From NCBI GenBank assembly GCA_964624075.1, contig CAZUWH010000006.1, positions 1 to 64,000 on the forward strand: 64,000 bases of DNA. The letters run 5' to 3'. The notes beneath the pieces are model-generated. The model saw only the letters and a program-made list of their open reading frames with translations, was not told the origin of the DNA and searched no databases. The stretch comes from CAZUWH01 sp964624075. Its GTDB lineage: Bacteria; Pseudomonadota; Alphaproteobacteria; Rhodospirillales; Rhodospirillaceae. Positions 9,078 to 17,495 of this stretch are shown here, piece after piece. Positions within the stretch are counted from its first letter, which is position 1. Each line of letters opens with the position of its first letter. Both the position numbers and the translations under genes were made by a program.

Positions 9078-9821
9078 TCATGCAAGTCGCGGCAGGATTT
9101 CGCACCTGGCCCGTTCGACATCGGCTGGAAAATCGATTTCGATCCAGGGCAGGCCAGTGATGTCCTCGATCCCGAACGTTTCTGGTCGGGTCAGGGCCTC
9201 GGCCCGCATTGCTTCCTCATAAGGATCGTCCAGCCGCCCAGCGGCCACGAAGGCCTCAAGCCGATTGGCAAGCCGCATGGCACTGTCTGGAGCCAGACGC
9301 AGGAAACCTGGCCACTCGCCCACACTGTCATAGACGACATCGCTTCCTGTCACCTTTCGGAATTCTACGAGCCGGCCCTTCTGCAGACACAATCGAACCG
9401 GTTCGTCGGTTGGTTCAACATTGCGGTCAAGCAGGAAACAATTGCGGTATGGTGTGTCGATCAGACGCCGAATCAGGTCATGATGATAGAGGACATCGGC
9501 GTCCATGAACAGGATGTCGGCCCCGCTGCGCAGAACATCCCGCACCGTCCACAGTGACAACAGGCTACCCCGACGGAAACGTGGATTATAGCGCATGGAA
9601 ACGTAATCCAGGGCATCGATGCGCACCAGTTCCTGTCCCAGTTCCTCGGCGTGATATCCCACCACCAGGGTAAGATCGGCCACGTTTGACACCCGCAGGA
9701 TCTCTACATGACGTTGCAGCAATGAACGACCTCCGAAGGCAAGAAGGGCCTTATGGGGATGGGTACCGTCGTTGCCATAAAGCCGGCTCCCCAGACCGGC
9801 TGCCATCATGATTGCCCGCAT
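9078..9821 (-). CDS. Nucleotidyltransferase, sugar-phosphate/phosphocholine cytidylyltransferase-like
   Basis: 247 residues with the GT-A nucleotidyltransferase fold. The N-terminal nucleotide-binding signature is RAIMMAAGLGSRL, followed by a lysine in HPHKALLAFGG, and a metal-binding DADVLYHHDL about residue 100. The start is the ATG immediately before RAIMMAAG; an upstream in-frame TTG at 9842 is possible. The family activates sugars or phosphocholine for cell-surface polymers; the substrate cannot be told here. It is followed on the same strand by the SH3-protein gene and preceded by the phosphoesterase-fold gene. Confidence 0.8.
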   Translation of the reverse strand: MRAIMMAAGLGSRLYGNDGTHPHKALLAFGGRSLLQRHVEILRVSNVADLTLVVGYHAEELGQELVRIDALDYVSMRYNPRFRRGSLLSLWTVRDVLRSGADILFMDADVLYHHDLIRRLIDTPYRNCFLLDRNVEPTDEPVRLCLQKGRLVEFRKVTGSDVVYDSVGEWPGFLRLAPDSAMRLANRLEAFVAAGRLDDPYEEAMRAEALTRPETFGIEDITGLPWIEIDFPADVERARCEILPRLA

Positions 9822-9866
9822 TGTTCTAGTTTGTCTCTTCAATTGTTGTTGTGCAATTGTTTGCTG

Positions 9867-10691
9867 TCACGCCTCCGCCTGATCGATCATCTTGCCTTCG
9901 ACATCGAAGGCAACAGCCGTCAGCACGCCCCCGAACCCGCAGCCGGTATCGAGCGAAACCGTGTGTTTACTGACCATGAGGCCCTTTTCCTTGCGGCTGA
10001 AACCACGAACGATCCGCCGGAAACCTGAAAAAGGCTCGATAATCTGGGCGAATCCGCTTGCGTTCCACCAGAAACTATCACTTTGCGCCGTCAAAGGCCG
10101 GCTGGGATCAACACCGGTGGCGACGAACAGCAGGGTACGATCATCGGTATAGGCGGCATGACGCAACGCATTCATCAACTGCGTATGGCCATCAGCGGTA
10201 TTGACCGCTATGCGCAACACCGCGATCCAGCGGGAGACTGAAACGGCTCCCTCTTCAGCGGTAACCAGTCCTTCTTCAGGCTTCCCGCCATAGGCGATGA
10301 TGGTTGGACCGACCCCTTGGGACAGCATCCATTCCAGCACCTGACGTGGATTAGGGGCGAGATGGAGCTGCAACAGCTTGCGCCACATTTCCTCCTGGGC
10401 ACCGCGCAGGAAAACGATATCACTGCAATTCACATCGGGTCTTGCAAGCAACATCCGGCGGAAAAGGAGCAACTCATCTACTGTTGCGCGTACATCCGGT
10501 CCACAGCCAAGGATATTGCCGAGATAGACAAGCTTGTCACCGGCCCGGAAGCGTGCGCCAATCTGCCGGTGGACGACGGCAAGACGCCTCGCTTCGCCAT
10601 GAATCGCCCCGACTGCCCATACACGTCCTCCCGAACGCAATGAAGCAAAGATATCGCTATTTCCTGAACTATTCTCCGACATGACCGACAT
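9867..10691 (-). CDS. Metallophosphoesterase-fold protein lacking canonical metal ligands
   Basis: 274 residues aligning by pattern with the diadenosine-tetraphosphatase / Ser-Thr phosphatase family. The usual GDIHG, GDxxDRG, GNHE and HAG motifs are replaced by GAIHGEARRL, YLGNILGCG, LRGAQEEMW and VATGVDP, so most residues that hold the two metal ions are missing. The fold landmarks around them remain in order and the reading frame is intact over full length. This suggests a conserved non-catalytic or altered protein; a regulatory role is inference. The next upstream gene is carD on the same strand. Confidence 0.7.
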   Translation of the reverse strand: MSVMSENSSGNSDIFASLRSGGRVWAVGAIHGEARRLAVVHRQIGARFRAGDKLVYLGNILGCGPDVRATVDELLLFRRMLLARPDVNCSDIVFLRGAQEEMWRKLLQLHLAPNPRQVLEWMLSQGVGPTIIAYGGKPEEGLVTAEEGAVSVSRWIAVLRIAVNTADGHTQLMNALRHAAYTDDRTLLFVATGVDPSRPLTAQSDSFWWNASGFAQIIEPFSGFRRIVRGFSRKEKGLMVSKHTVSLDTGCGFGGVLTAVAFDVEGKMIDQAEA

Positions 10692-10746
10692 GTTGCGTCA
10701 CGTCATTTCTTTTCTGTCTTTGCTCATGCGCTGCATAGCCGTGCCT

Positions 10747-11244
10747 TCATGCCGCAGCGAGGAGCTTTTCCAACTTCTGGGTTGCCGCCACCGGATCGAT
10801 CTGTTCAACCGCTGCCAGTTCACACGCCAACCGTTCCAGCGCCTGTTCATAGATCTGCCGTTCGCTGTAGGACTGTTCGGGTTGAGTGGCGCCACGGTGC
10901 AAATCACGCACCACTTCTGCAATCGAAACAGGGTCCCCTGAATTGATCTTGGCCTCGTATTCCTGGGCCCGACGGCTCCACATAGCCCGTTTCACCCGGG
11001 CCCGCCCGCGCAATGTGGACAATGCCGTTTCCATCAACTTCTTGTTGGCCAATCGGCGTAAACCGGAGTTATGGGCCCTGCCGACCGGGACCCGCAGTGT
11101 CATTCGGTCACGTTCGAAACGAATGACGAAAAGCTCAAGATCAATTCCACCGATGGCCTGTGTCTCAATGGAGACAACCCGTCCAACGCCATGTGTCGGG
11201 TAAACGACAAAGTCACCTGTGGCGAACGGCATTTCCTTCGACAT
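10747..11244 (-). CDS. CarD/CdnL family RNA polymerase-binding regulator
   Basis: 165 residues. The N-terminal Tudor-like RNA polymerase interaction domain reads FATGDFVVYPTHGVGRV and FVIRFERDRMTLRVPV, and the helical C-terminal domain follows (ALSTLRGRARVKRAMWSRRA, ending in a lysine-rich helix). In alphaproteobacteria CdnL binds the RNA polymerase beta subunit and stabilises open complexes at biosynthetic and ribosomal promoters. It is the first gene of a minus-strand group with the phosphoesterase-like gene. The start ATG at 11244 matches the family N-terminus. Confidence 0.92.
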   Translation of the reverse strand: MSKEMPFATGDFVVYPTHGVGRVVSIETQAIGGIDLELFVIRFERDRMTLRVPVGRAHNSGLRRLANKKLMETALSTLRGRARVKRAMWSRRAQEYEAKINSGDPVSIAEVVRDLHRGATQPEQSYSERQIYEQALERLACELAAVEQIDPVAATQKLEKLLAAA

Positions 11245-11514
11245 GATCCCTTACTCATGCTCAGCGACCGATTTCGGCATATCAACTTCCCGCCCGCCAT
11301 CTGCAAACGGCCCCCGCCAGATTCATGCCGGATTCATGCAAGATTAAGAGGAAGGCAAGGTTTCTGTTCCCCAGCCGCCCCTCCCCCCCAGGCGACACCG
11401 CTTGCCCGATAACGGATCAACTCGCTCCTTATCCACAAAGTAAGGCCCATCGGTTCACGCGGTTCCACGGCGGCAAACCTGTTCTTTATACCACAACGGT
11501 GACGTTAGGAACAT
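11245..11514. other. Gap between carD and fdxA with a single DnaA-box-like site
   Basis: No gene seen. A perfect TTATCCACA, the consensus DnaA box, lies at 11429-11437. The interval should hold the carD promoter, but no strong sigma-70 boxes are obvious to the eye. Confidence 0.45.
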
Positions 11515-11544
11515 CGGAAAAGCGCAGTACCACTTCGGTGGTAC
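11515..11544 (-). terminator. fdxA terminator hairpin
   Basis: Read on the minus strand just after the fdxA stop: GTACCAC, CGAA tetraloop, GTGGTAC, then TGCGCTTTTC. The 7-bp stem is perfect (11527-11533 with 11538-11544) and a short T-run follows, so an intrinsic terminator is likely. Confidence 0.65.
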
Positions 11545-11546
11545 GA

Positions 11547-11894
11547 TCATGCCCCTTTGCCGCTTCCCTTGCCGGGATTGGCACTCAAAAGACCTTCCTT
11601 GCCGCTCTTACCTTTCCACTCTTCAGCGTCAGGAAGAGGGTCACGCTTCTTCGTGATGTTTGGCCATTTCTGAGAATACTCTCGATTGACGGTAAGCCAT
11701 TTCTGGGCAAGCGCCTCTGTATCAGGGAAGATCGCCTCAGCCGGGCATTCCGGTTCACAAACACCGCAGTCGATGCATTCATCAGGGCTGATAACGAGAA
11801 GATTCTCTCCTTCATAAAAGCAGTCAACAGGACAAACTTCCACGCAATCGGTAAACTTGCACTTGATGCAATTTTCAGTAACGACGTAAGTCAT
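11547..11894 (-). CDS. fdxA: 7Fe ferredoxin FdxA
   Basis: 115-residue electron carrier with one 3Fe-4S and one 4Fe-4S cluster. The cysteine pattern is CIKCKFTDCVEVCPVDCF followed by CIDCGVCEPECP, and the C-terminal extension KWPNITKKRDPLPDAEEW is typical of the alphaproteobacterial FdxA family. The final residues (GLLSANPGKGSGKGA) are a small glycine-lysine-rich tail. It starts MTYVVTENCIKCK as expected. Its partner here is unknown; in relatives it often lies near carD, as here. Confidence 0.95.
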   Translation of the reverse strand: MTYVVTENCIKCKFTDCVEVCPVDCFYEGENLLVISPDECIDCGVCEPECPAEAIFPDTEALAQKWLTVNREYSQKWPNITKKRDPLPDAEEWKGKSGKEGLLSANPGKGSGKGA

Positions 11895-12263
11895 TCTTCC
11901 TTTCTCCCCTTCCGTGTCTTGCCTTGACTTTCCTCAAACACTGCCACCGTTTTGCTACCATGCGGCTTTATGGCTCCCGCCTGCTCTCTATATCGTACAG
12001 ACACCGCGTCGGCCGAGCCAGAATGCCTCCCCTCGGTTTGCTGCTGCAATCTAGGATCGAAAAAGATACATCACTCTATCAGCCTATCAGACCAAAGCAT
12101 ATTAAGCTATTTTCGCGCCAACCAGAATGTCAAAAGGCATGCGGAGCGTCCGTTGATCTGCCTGCAGGCCGGTTTCAGACCGGCAGCCGATCCTGTCCGA
12201 CCGTACCGAGGCATTTTCCCGGGTAGTGTCTCAGTTTGAAAAACCGTCCGTCCCACCCCGCGC
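11895..12263. other. Gap upstream of fdxA
   Basis: No protein or RNA gene recognised on either strand. It should contain the fdxA promoter on the minus strand, but I see no near-consensus boxes. Confidence 0.35.
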
Positions 12264-12302
12264 TTGACAGCTCTCGTAAAGAATGTAGCACAATGCTATA
12301 TT
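12264..12302 (+). promoter_or_regulatory. Promoter-like box with a small dyad
   Basis: TTGACA at 12264-12269 is followed after 16 bases by TAGCACAATGCTA (12286-12298), a perfect 5-bp inverted repeat with a 3-base centre, and TATATT at 12297-12302. It precedes a gene remnant and could be the old promoter/operator. Confidence 0.35.
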
Positions 12303-12305
12303 GCA

Positions 12306-12488
12306 AGCACGAGCGCGAAACACCCCAAGCGCTCACGCGATCAGAACCAGCTTGCTAAGCTAATCATGGATATCACCACGGGTAAGGCAGAAGACCGGGG
12401 GCCACCGAATCCAGAGGAGGAGGGGAAGGGCCCAAACGCCGCCGCATCAGGACGCCTCGAAGGCCTCCTCTGTGGTCCTGGTATCTAG
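12306..12488 (+). pseudogene. Remnant of a small basic conserved protein
   Basis: The open frame contains KHPKRSRDQNQLAKLIMDIT followed by TGKAEDRGPPNPEEEGKGPN, matching my recollection of a widespread small family that begins PRDxNQLAKxIVDIATG and continues into a lysine/glycine-rich tail (GRRGGLKGGKARA). Here the frame departs after SGRLEG and ends in CGPGI, so the conserved tail is lost, pointing to a frameshifted remnant. The function of that family is not established. It borders the dead transposase. Confidence 0.45.
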
Positions 12489-12639
12489 AACGCAGAACTA
12501 TTTTATATCGCGGCAGGCTTGGCAGAAGTAACAACAAACCGCAGGCTATGCAGGAGTGTGGCGATACGGCAGGATGCGCAGGACGTAGAGAATTGTGCAG
12601 GTGGTGCAGGAATGGCATTGACAGCAGATATCAACTCGA

Positions 12640-13411
12640 GCATAACGCTCAGCGCGAGCAAGCTCCCCACGCCAAGCGCCTTCAAATCCTCGGCCTCCTC
12701 TGCGAAGGATCGTCCCTGCGGTCAGTCTCCCGCGTGGTGGATGTGAGCGTCAACACCGTGACCAAGGTGCTCGTGGATGTGGTGGAACGGCGTGCGCGGC
12801 CTACCGTGATGAGCACGCTCCGGAGCGTCGTGGTCAACCGCATTCAGTGCGACGAGATTTGGGCGCTCTGCTACGCCAAGCAGGGAAGCGTTGCCGATGC
12901 CGAAGGCCGCACCGGATGGTGCGGGCGACGTGTGGGCCTGGACAGCCTTGGAAGCCTAGAACAAGTTGCTGGCGATCTATCTCGTCGGCGGTCGCAATGG
13001 TAAATACGCCCTGGCTTTCATCGACGATCTTCGCTTACGCTTGGCGAAGCGCATACAATTAAAGATAGATTCATACAAGGCATACCTGTAAGCCGTCGAA
13101 GAGTCGTTCGGTGATGATATCGGCTATGCGATGCTGATGCCATCACCGGTAGGCCCGATGGCACCTACGTCAGCACGAGCTATGTCGAGCAGCAAGAACC
13201 TCGCGATACGCATGCACATGCGCCGATTCACGCGGCCTTGTGAAGTTCTACAACTTCGTCTGCATCCACAAGACGCTGGAAGGTCAAGCCGGCTATGGCT
13301 GCAGGCGTGTCGGAGTGGAGCGTGGACGATATCACTGCGCTCATCGACGCGCGGGCGGAGGCCGAAATTCCAAACTTGAGACACTACCATTTTCCGACTT
13401 CTCTTGCAGGA
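12640..13411 (+). pseudogene. IS1-family-like transposase, degenerate
   Basis: Transposase pieces occur in several frames: AKRLQILGLLCEGSSLRSVS, VSVNTVTKVLVDVVERR, RIQCDEIWALCYAKQGSV, then GDVWAWTALEA, LVGGRNGKYALAFIDDLRLR, AVEESFGDDIGYAMLM, MHMRRFTRP, FYNFVCIHKTLEG and WSVDDITALIDARAEAEIPN. The CDEIW aspartate is part of the DDE active site. Multiple frameshifts, stops and at least two internal deletions make it dead. I could not see clean terminal inverted repeats. It lies directly upstream of the cytidylate-kinase-like gene. Confidence 0.75.
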
Positions 13412-13477
13412 CCGACCATAGTGCGATAGTGTTATCAGACACGAAGAGATCATGACAACAGGGACAGGTTGCAGGCC

Positions 13478-14164
13478 ATGAGCTCCAATGTTCACAATGC
13501 TCTTCAGGCCATGATCACAGCCGTCAGCGTCCCGTCCAAATCCGGTGCCGGCGGATGTCCTGAGCACCCGGTCGTTGCCATTGCCCGCGATCACGGGGCG
13601 GGAGGTGAAATCATCGGGGCCATGCTGGCGCAGCGTCTGGGTGTGCGTCTGTACGATCGAGTTATTCTGGAAAAAATCGCCGAGCGCTTGAAGGCCGACC
13701 CGGATTCAGTCCGCGCCCTGGATGAAGGCGTGGGACGCGCCCGGGAATTGTGGCTCTACCGGATGGTGACCGGCATCGACCTCAGCCCGGGGACCTATCG
13801 GCGCCATCTGGTCAATGTCATTCTCAGTCTGGCCAAGATCGGCGGCGTCCTGTGCGGGCGCGGCGCCCATGTCGTTCTTTCCAGCAGTACCGCCCTGCGG
13901 CTGCGTATCACCGGATCGCCACAGGTCTGTGCCGAACGGATCGCCACGGAAGAAAACGTCTCCATCGAGGAAGCCCTGCGCCGAATCGAAGAAGTCAATC
14001 ATAACCGCGGCAAGTTCGTGTGGGACATGTTCCAGTCACGCCTCAATGATCCCACCCAATTCGATCTCGTGATCAATACCGACCGTCTGGACGATCACGA
14101 GCAGGTTGTCGAGATGGTCGTCAGTGCCTATCAGGCCATCAGTGAATGCCGGCATGCGTCCTGA
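13478..14164 (+). CDS. Cytidylate kinase-like family protein
   Basis: 228 residues of the AAK6/cytidylate-kinase-like family, P-loop phosphotransferases. Seen: VVAIARDHGAGGEIIGAMLA (degenerate P-loop region), LAQRLGVRLYDRVILEKIA, a lid-like central part, and CGRGAHVVL with RLRITGSPQVCAERIATEEN. The true substrate of this family is not established; it is not the housekeeping Cmk. The chosen ATG gives MSSNVHNALQ; a TTG nine bases upstream is less likely. It is followed within 30 bases by the GT39 gene and likely shares an operon with it. Confidence 0.75.
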   Translation: MSSNVHNALQAMITAVSVPSKSGAGGCPEHPVVAIARDHGAGGEIIGAMLAQRLGVRLYDRVILEKIAERLKADPDSVRALDEGVGRARELWLYRMVTGIDLSPGTYRRHLVNVILSLAKIGGVLCGRGAHVVLSSSTALRLRITGSPQVCAERIATEENVSIEEALRRIEEVNHNRGKFVWDMFQSRLNDPTQFDLVINTDRLDDHEQVVEMVVSAYQAISECRHAS

Positions 14165-14191
14165 GGATTGCAGACATCCCACGTTGCAGAC

Positions 14192-15673
14192 ATGATGGCC
14201 CGCTCTTCCGAGCCTCCCACGATCCATTCAGCCCGCGGTGTTCTGGCTGTGGCCGTGGCGGTCACGGCATGGCGTCTGGCCACGCTGGTTGCCCATCCTC
14301 TAAACCTGTCCTTCGACGAGGCCCAATACTGGATCTGGGCGCAGATGCCGGCCTGGGGCTATTTCTCCAAGCCGCCCATGATCGGATGGGTCATCGCCCT
14401 GACCACGGGACTGTGCGGAGAGAGCGAACCTTGTGTCCGTCTGGGGGCACCGCTTGCCTATCTAGTTGGCGCTCTTGCTCTTTACGATACCGGACTACGC
14501 CTGTACAACCCGGTGATCGGATTCTGGTCGGCCATCGTGTTCCTGACCCTGCCGGGCGTGGCGTTCTCGGCCATGGTGATCAGTGTCGATGCCCTGCTTC
14601 TGATGTTCTGGGCCGTGGCTCTGGCGGTGCTGGTTCGTGCTCTGGCGGAAAACCGTCTCATCTGGTGGGGAGTCCTGGGTGGAGTCATCGGTCTGGGGCT
14701 TCTTGCCAAATATGCCATGTTGTTTTTCGTGGTCTCGCTTCTGCTATACCTTGCCTGGTCGCCGGGGCGGTTGCTGCGGACGGCCGGGCCCTGGCTTGCC
14801 ATCATCGTCGCATCTGTCCTTTTTTCCCCCAATCTGTTGTGGAATGTTGCCAACGACTTCGTAACCTGGAAGCATACCGGTGCCAATGCCCACTTAGCGC
14901 GTGACGTTCCGTTCCACCCCGAGGCAGGACTCACCTTCTTTGGCACGCTATTTGTCGTGTTCGGTCCGATCCCGATGGCCGTGTTCATCTGGCTGACAGG
15001 ACGCAGCCGGCAGGTGATCGCCGTAGACAGCAATGCTCGCCTACTCCTATCCCTGGCGCTGCCGGTTCTGGCGGTGATGGGCGTGGAAGCCTTCCTGTCG
15101 CGGGCGCATGCTAACTGGTCAGCGCCGGCCTTCGTGTCGGCAACGGTTCTGGTGGTGGCCTGGCTGGTCCGTTTGAACAAGGTCTGGCTGTTCAAGGGAG
15201 CGCTCGCCCTCCATCTGGCTGCTGCGACGGTGTTGTACAACCTGGACCAGGCTGCCACTGCCGTGGGCTACGCGTTCACGGCCCGGAGTGATCCGTTCAA
15301 GCGGGTCCGTGGCTGGGATGTCATCGGCCACCAATTGCGGCATGTACGCACCGACTATCCGGGAACTGCCCTGTTGTTCGATGCCCGCAAGGTGTTAACG
15401 TCGGTGGTATACTATGCCCGTCCAGCCGCTTTCGACGCGGTGATATGGAACGAGTCCGGCACGGTCAACAATCACTTCGACATGATCACCAACTTGAGCC
15501 AGGCCATCGGTCGCAGCTTCCTGCTGGTAACGGAACACCGTACCGCCGATCATGTCGCACACGCTTTTGTCCGTACCGAGCTGGTGGCCGTGCTGCGGGT
15601 GCCACTTCATGCCGATTTCACGCGCGAGATTCGCGTCTTCCATTGCGACACCTTCCGGGGGTATGCGCGATGA
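14192..15673 (+). CDS. GT39-family integral-membrane glycosyltransferase (ArnT/PMT-like)
   Basis: 493 residues, many-pass membrane protein of the dolichyl-phosphate-mannose / ArnT superfamily, which transfers sugars from polyprenyl-phosphate donors to lipids or proteins on the periplasmic side. The acceptor loop after the first membrane segment carries the expected acidic pair and aromatic residues (NLSFDEAQYWIW), then YFSKPPMIGW, then about ten hydrophobic segments and a soluble C-terminal domain (residues about 370-493). The target is unknown; lipid A or envelope glycan is plausible from the PAP2 gene that overlaps its stop. Confidence 0.85.
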   Translation: MMARSSEPPTIHSARGVLAVAVAVTAWRLATLVAHPLNLSFDEAQYWIWAQMPAWGYFSKPPMIGWVIALTTGLCGESEPCVRLGAPLAYLVGALALYDTGLRLYNPVIGFWSAIVFLTLPGVAFSAMVISVDALLLMFWAVALAVLVRALAENRLIWWGVLGGVIGLGLLAKYAMLFFVVSLLLYLAWSPGRLLRTAGPWLAIIVASVLFSPNLLWNVANDFVTWKHTGANAHLARDVPFHPEAGLTFFGTLFVVFGPIPMAVFIWLTGRSRQVIAVDSNARLLLSLALPVLAVMGVEAFLSRAHANWSAPAFVSATVLVVAWLVRLNKVWLFKGALALHLAAATVLYNLDQAATAVGYAFTARSDPFKRVRGWDVIGHQLRHVRTDYPGTALLFDARKVLTSVVYYARPAAFDAVIWNESGTVNNHFDMITNLSQAIGRSFLLVTEHRTADHVAHAFVRTELVAVLRVPLHADFTREIRVFHCDTFRGYAR

Positions 15674-16353
15674 TGAAGGGGTGGGGGCACTGGCTAGTGG
15701 CCTCACCCTGTCGCTGGCTCCTGCCTGGCCTGGTGATCCTGGTGATCTTTCCCGGGATCGATCTGACCGTGAGTGGATGGTTTCTTGCCGACGGACGCTT
15801 CTTTCTGCGTCACCACGGGCTGTTTGAGTTCATACGTACCGCTACGCCACCCCTGACCCTCGGGATTGCGCTGTTCGTGGCCCTCCTGGGAACGGCGGCG
15901 GCAATCTTCCGGCAATCGTTTTTTGGTATTCATCCGCGTGGGGCCATCTATCTCCTCTCCTCCCTGGCGATCGGACCTGGCCTGCTCGCCAACACCCTGT
16001 TCAAGGACCACTGGGGGCGGGCACGCCCCTCCACGCTCATTGCCTTCGGAGGAGACAGAACATTCACCCCCGCGCTGGTCATGGCCGACCAGTGTCGGAG
16101 CAACTGTTCCTTCGTCTCCGGCCATGCCGCGCTCGCCTTCTGGATGGTGGCTTTTGCCCTACTAGTTCCACCTCTCTGGCGCCGACAGGTCATTCTTGTT
16201 GCGGTATCGTATGGCTTTTTTGTCGGTTTCGTTCGCATGGCACAGGGGGGTCACTTCCTGAGCGATGTCGTTTTCGCCGCGGTCCTGACCATCGGTGTAA
16301 GTTACGGCGTGCATCGCCTGATCATACGTGAGACCGGCGCGCCCAATGTCTGA
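15670..16353 (+). CDS. PAP2-superfamily membrane phosphatase
   Basis: 227 residues with about six membrane segments. The three PAP2 catalytic motifs are present: KDHWGRARPS, CSFVSGHAA and RMAQGGHFLSDV. These enzymes remove phosphate from lipid substrates such as undecaprenyl diphosphate, phosphatidylglycerol phosphate or lipid A at the periplasmic face. The start ATG overlaps the GT39 stop as ATGA, which indicates translational coupling and a shared pathway, perhaps recycling the polyprenyl carrier or trimming lipid A. The specific substrate cannot be decided from sequence alone. Confidence 0.87.
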   Translation: MMKGWGHWLVASPCRWLLPGLVILVIFPGIDLTVSGWFLADGRFFLRHHGLFEFIRTATPPLTLGIALFVALLGTAAAIFRQSFFGIHPRGAIYLLSSLAIGPGLLANTLFKDHWGRARPSTLIAFGGDRTFTPALVMADQCRSNCSFVSGHAALAFWMVAFALLVPPLWRRQVILVAVSYGFFVGFVRMAQGGHFLSDVVFAAVLTIGVSYGVHRLIIRETGAPNV

Positions 16354-16406
16354 AGCCGGGCGAGCGCAAGCCATGGCTTACACTCACGGGACCGCCGCGA
16401 CGACCG

Positions 16407-16503
16407 CCGTGGCGCGCCCTGAATGGCGCAAAAAACCAAGAGCCGGCGGATGCAGCCCGCCGGTACTCCAAGGGGGCCTTGACCTGTCACGATCAAGGCT
16501 CAA
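16407..16503 (-). repeat. Structured intergenic repeat, copy 2
   Basis: Reverse-orientation homolog of 8325-8415. It shares GTCACGATCAAGGCTCAA (16486-16503), GAATGGCGCAAAAA (16421-16434) and the GC-rich middle. It folds into two perfect 7-bp hairpins: CCGGCGG/CCGCCGG (16443-16449, 16457-16463) and GCCTTGA/TCAAGGC (16477-16483, 16493-16499). It lies between the convergent PAP2 and secreted-protein genes. Confidence 0.65.
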
Positions 16504-16519
16504 AGATGTTATTATGGTA

Positions 16520-17017
16520 TCAGATGTTTGCCGTCGAGCACAGGTGCCACTCATTTCCCTGCAAGCTGAACAGCATGGCCAGTTTCTGCTTGACTCCGTT
16601 GTGAATGACGGCACGGAAGCGGTTGCCGGTGCAGGCGTCTTCCTGCTTGATGACCGGAACCCTGACATGCTTTGACTTAAGACAGCCTTCTGCCTCGCGG
16701 GGGATGGGGGCAGCCACCGATTCCAGCCGTTGGCCATTGATGTGAAGAAAATAGGCCCTCGGCAGACCGTCTTTCACGTCGGCCAGCAGTTCCATCCGCG
16801 TGAAGCGGGATCTGTACAAACCGGCTTCGTGGATTCCATCGGCCATGCCCATGACGAGCGGGCGGAAGGAAATAGCCGCGCATGCAGGTGGCTCTTTTTT
16901 CGGCGTGGCTTCGACCGGCCAACTGTGCACGCTCATGCCGGCCACGAGGGTAAAAAGCACCACACACCCCGCCACTCCGAAGCGGCACAAGCGTGATACG
17001 CATCTTGATGACGACAT
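16520..17017 (-). CDS. Small secreted protein of unknown function
   Basis: 165 residues, not recognised. The N-terminus is a signal peptide: basic MSSSRCVSRLCR, hydrophobic FGVAGCVVLFTLVAG, then SVHSWPVEA. The mature part holds four cysteines (in PACAAISF, AEGCLKSK, EDACTGNR and WHLCSTANI) that could form two disulfides in the periplasm. The composition is ordinary, and an AAGGAGATGA-like site precedes the ATG on the minus strand, supporting translation. The upstream minus-strand neighbour is the MIF-like gene. Confidence 0.65.
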   Translation of the reverse strand: MSSSRCVSRLCRFGVAGCVVLFTLVAGMSVHSWPVEATPKKEPPACAAISFRPLVMGMADGIHEAGLYRSRFTRMELLADVKDGLPRAYFLHINGQRLESVAAPIPREAEGCLKSKHVRVPVIKQEDACTGNRFRAVIHNGVKQKLAMLFSLQGNEWHLCSTANI

Positions 17018-17044
17018 GGGATCATCTCCTTATACGAGGAATCG

Positions 17045-17389
17045 TCAGAAGGTTCCCCCGTTCCAGCCCCACAGCCCCCCCTCAGCATTGGCAAACTCGA
17101 TGTAGATCCGGTTGCCGGGAATCCCAAGGGTCTTGGTTATGAGATGGCATAAGGCCTTCGAGAGAGTCGCCGTGCGGGACACCGGCAGACCGATGCTTTT
17201 CAGTTCGAGATAGGCAAGCGGCGTCGTTTCAGCCGCGAACATCATGGCCGCAACGGGTTCGATGGCTATCATCACATAACGTTCGGGCTTGCCAAGCTCG
17301 GTTGCCACGGTGCGGGACATTTCTGTCAGCAGCGTCACCTTCGTCGTCTCGTCCATGGGTCGATTAGTTTGTATTTTCAAGACGGGCAT
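17045..17389 (-). CDS. MIF-like tautomerase family protein
   Basis: 114 residues of the macrophage migration inhibitory factor family. The catalytic N-terminal proline follows the initiator methionine (MPVLKIQTN), and the family pattern continues through ERYVMIAIEP, LKSIGLP and the C-terminal NRIYIEFANAEGGLWGWNGGTF region. Bacterial members keep keto-enol tautomerase activity, but the physiological role is usually unclear; some host-associated bacteria may use them to influence hosts, which is speculation here. Monocistronic or the head of a short minus-strand group. Confidence 0.88.
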   Translation of the reverse strand: MPVLKIQTNRPMDETTKVTLLTEMSRTVATELGKPERYVMIAIEPVAAMMFAAETTPLAYLELKSIGLPVSRTATLSKALCHLITKTLGIPGNRIYIEFANAEGGLWGWNGGTF

Positions 17390-17495
17390 AGCGGTTTTCC
17401 CCTTGCTTGCGGAATGGGCGGAACATTATTATACAGAGTCGGGGGAATTCGTGAACCCGGCGCTTCGCGCTGCCTGTACCCTATCGACCATGGTG

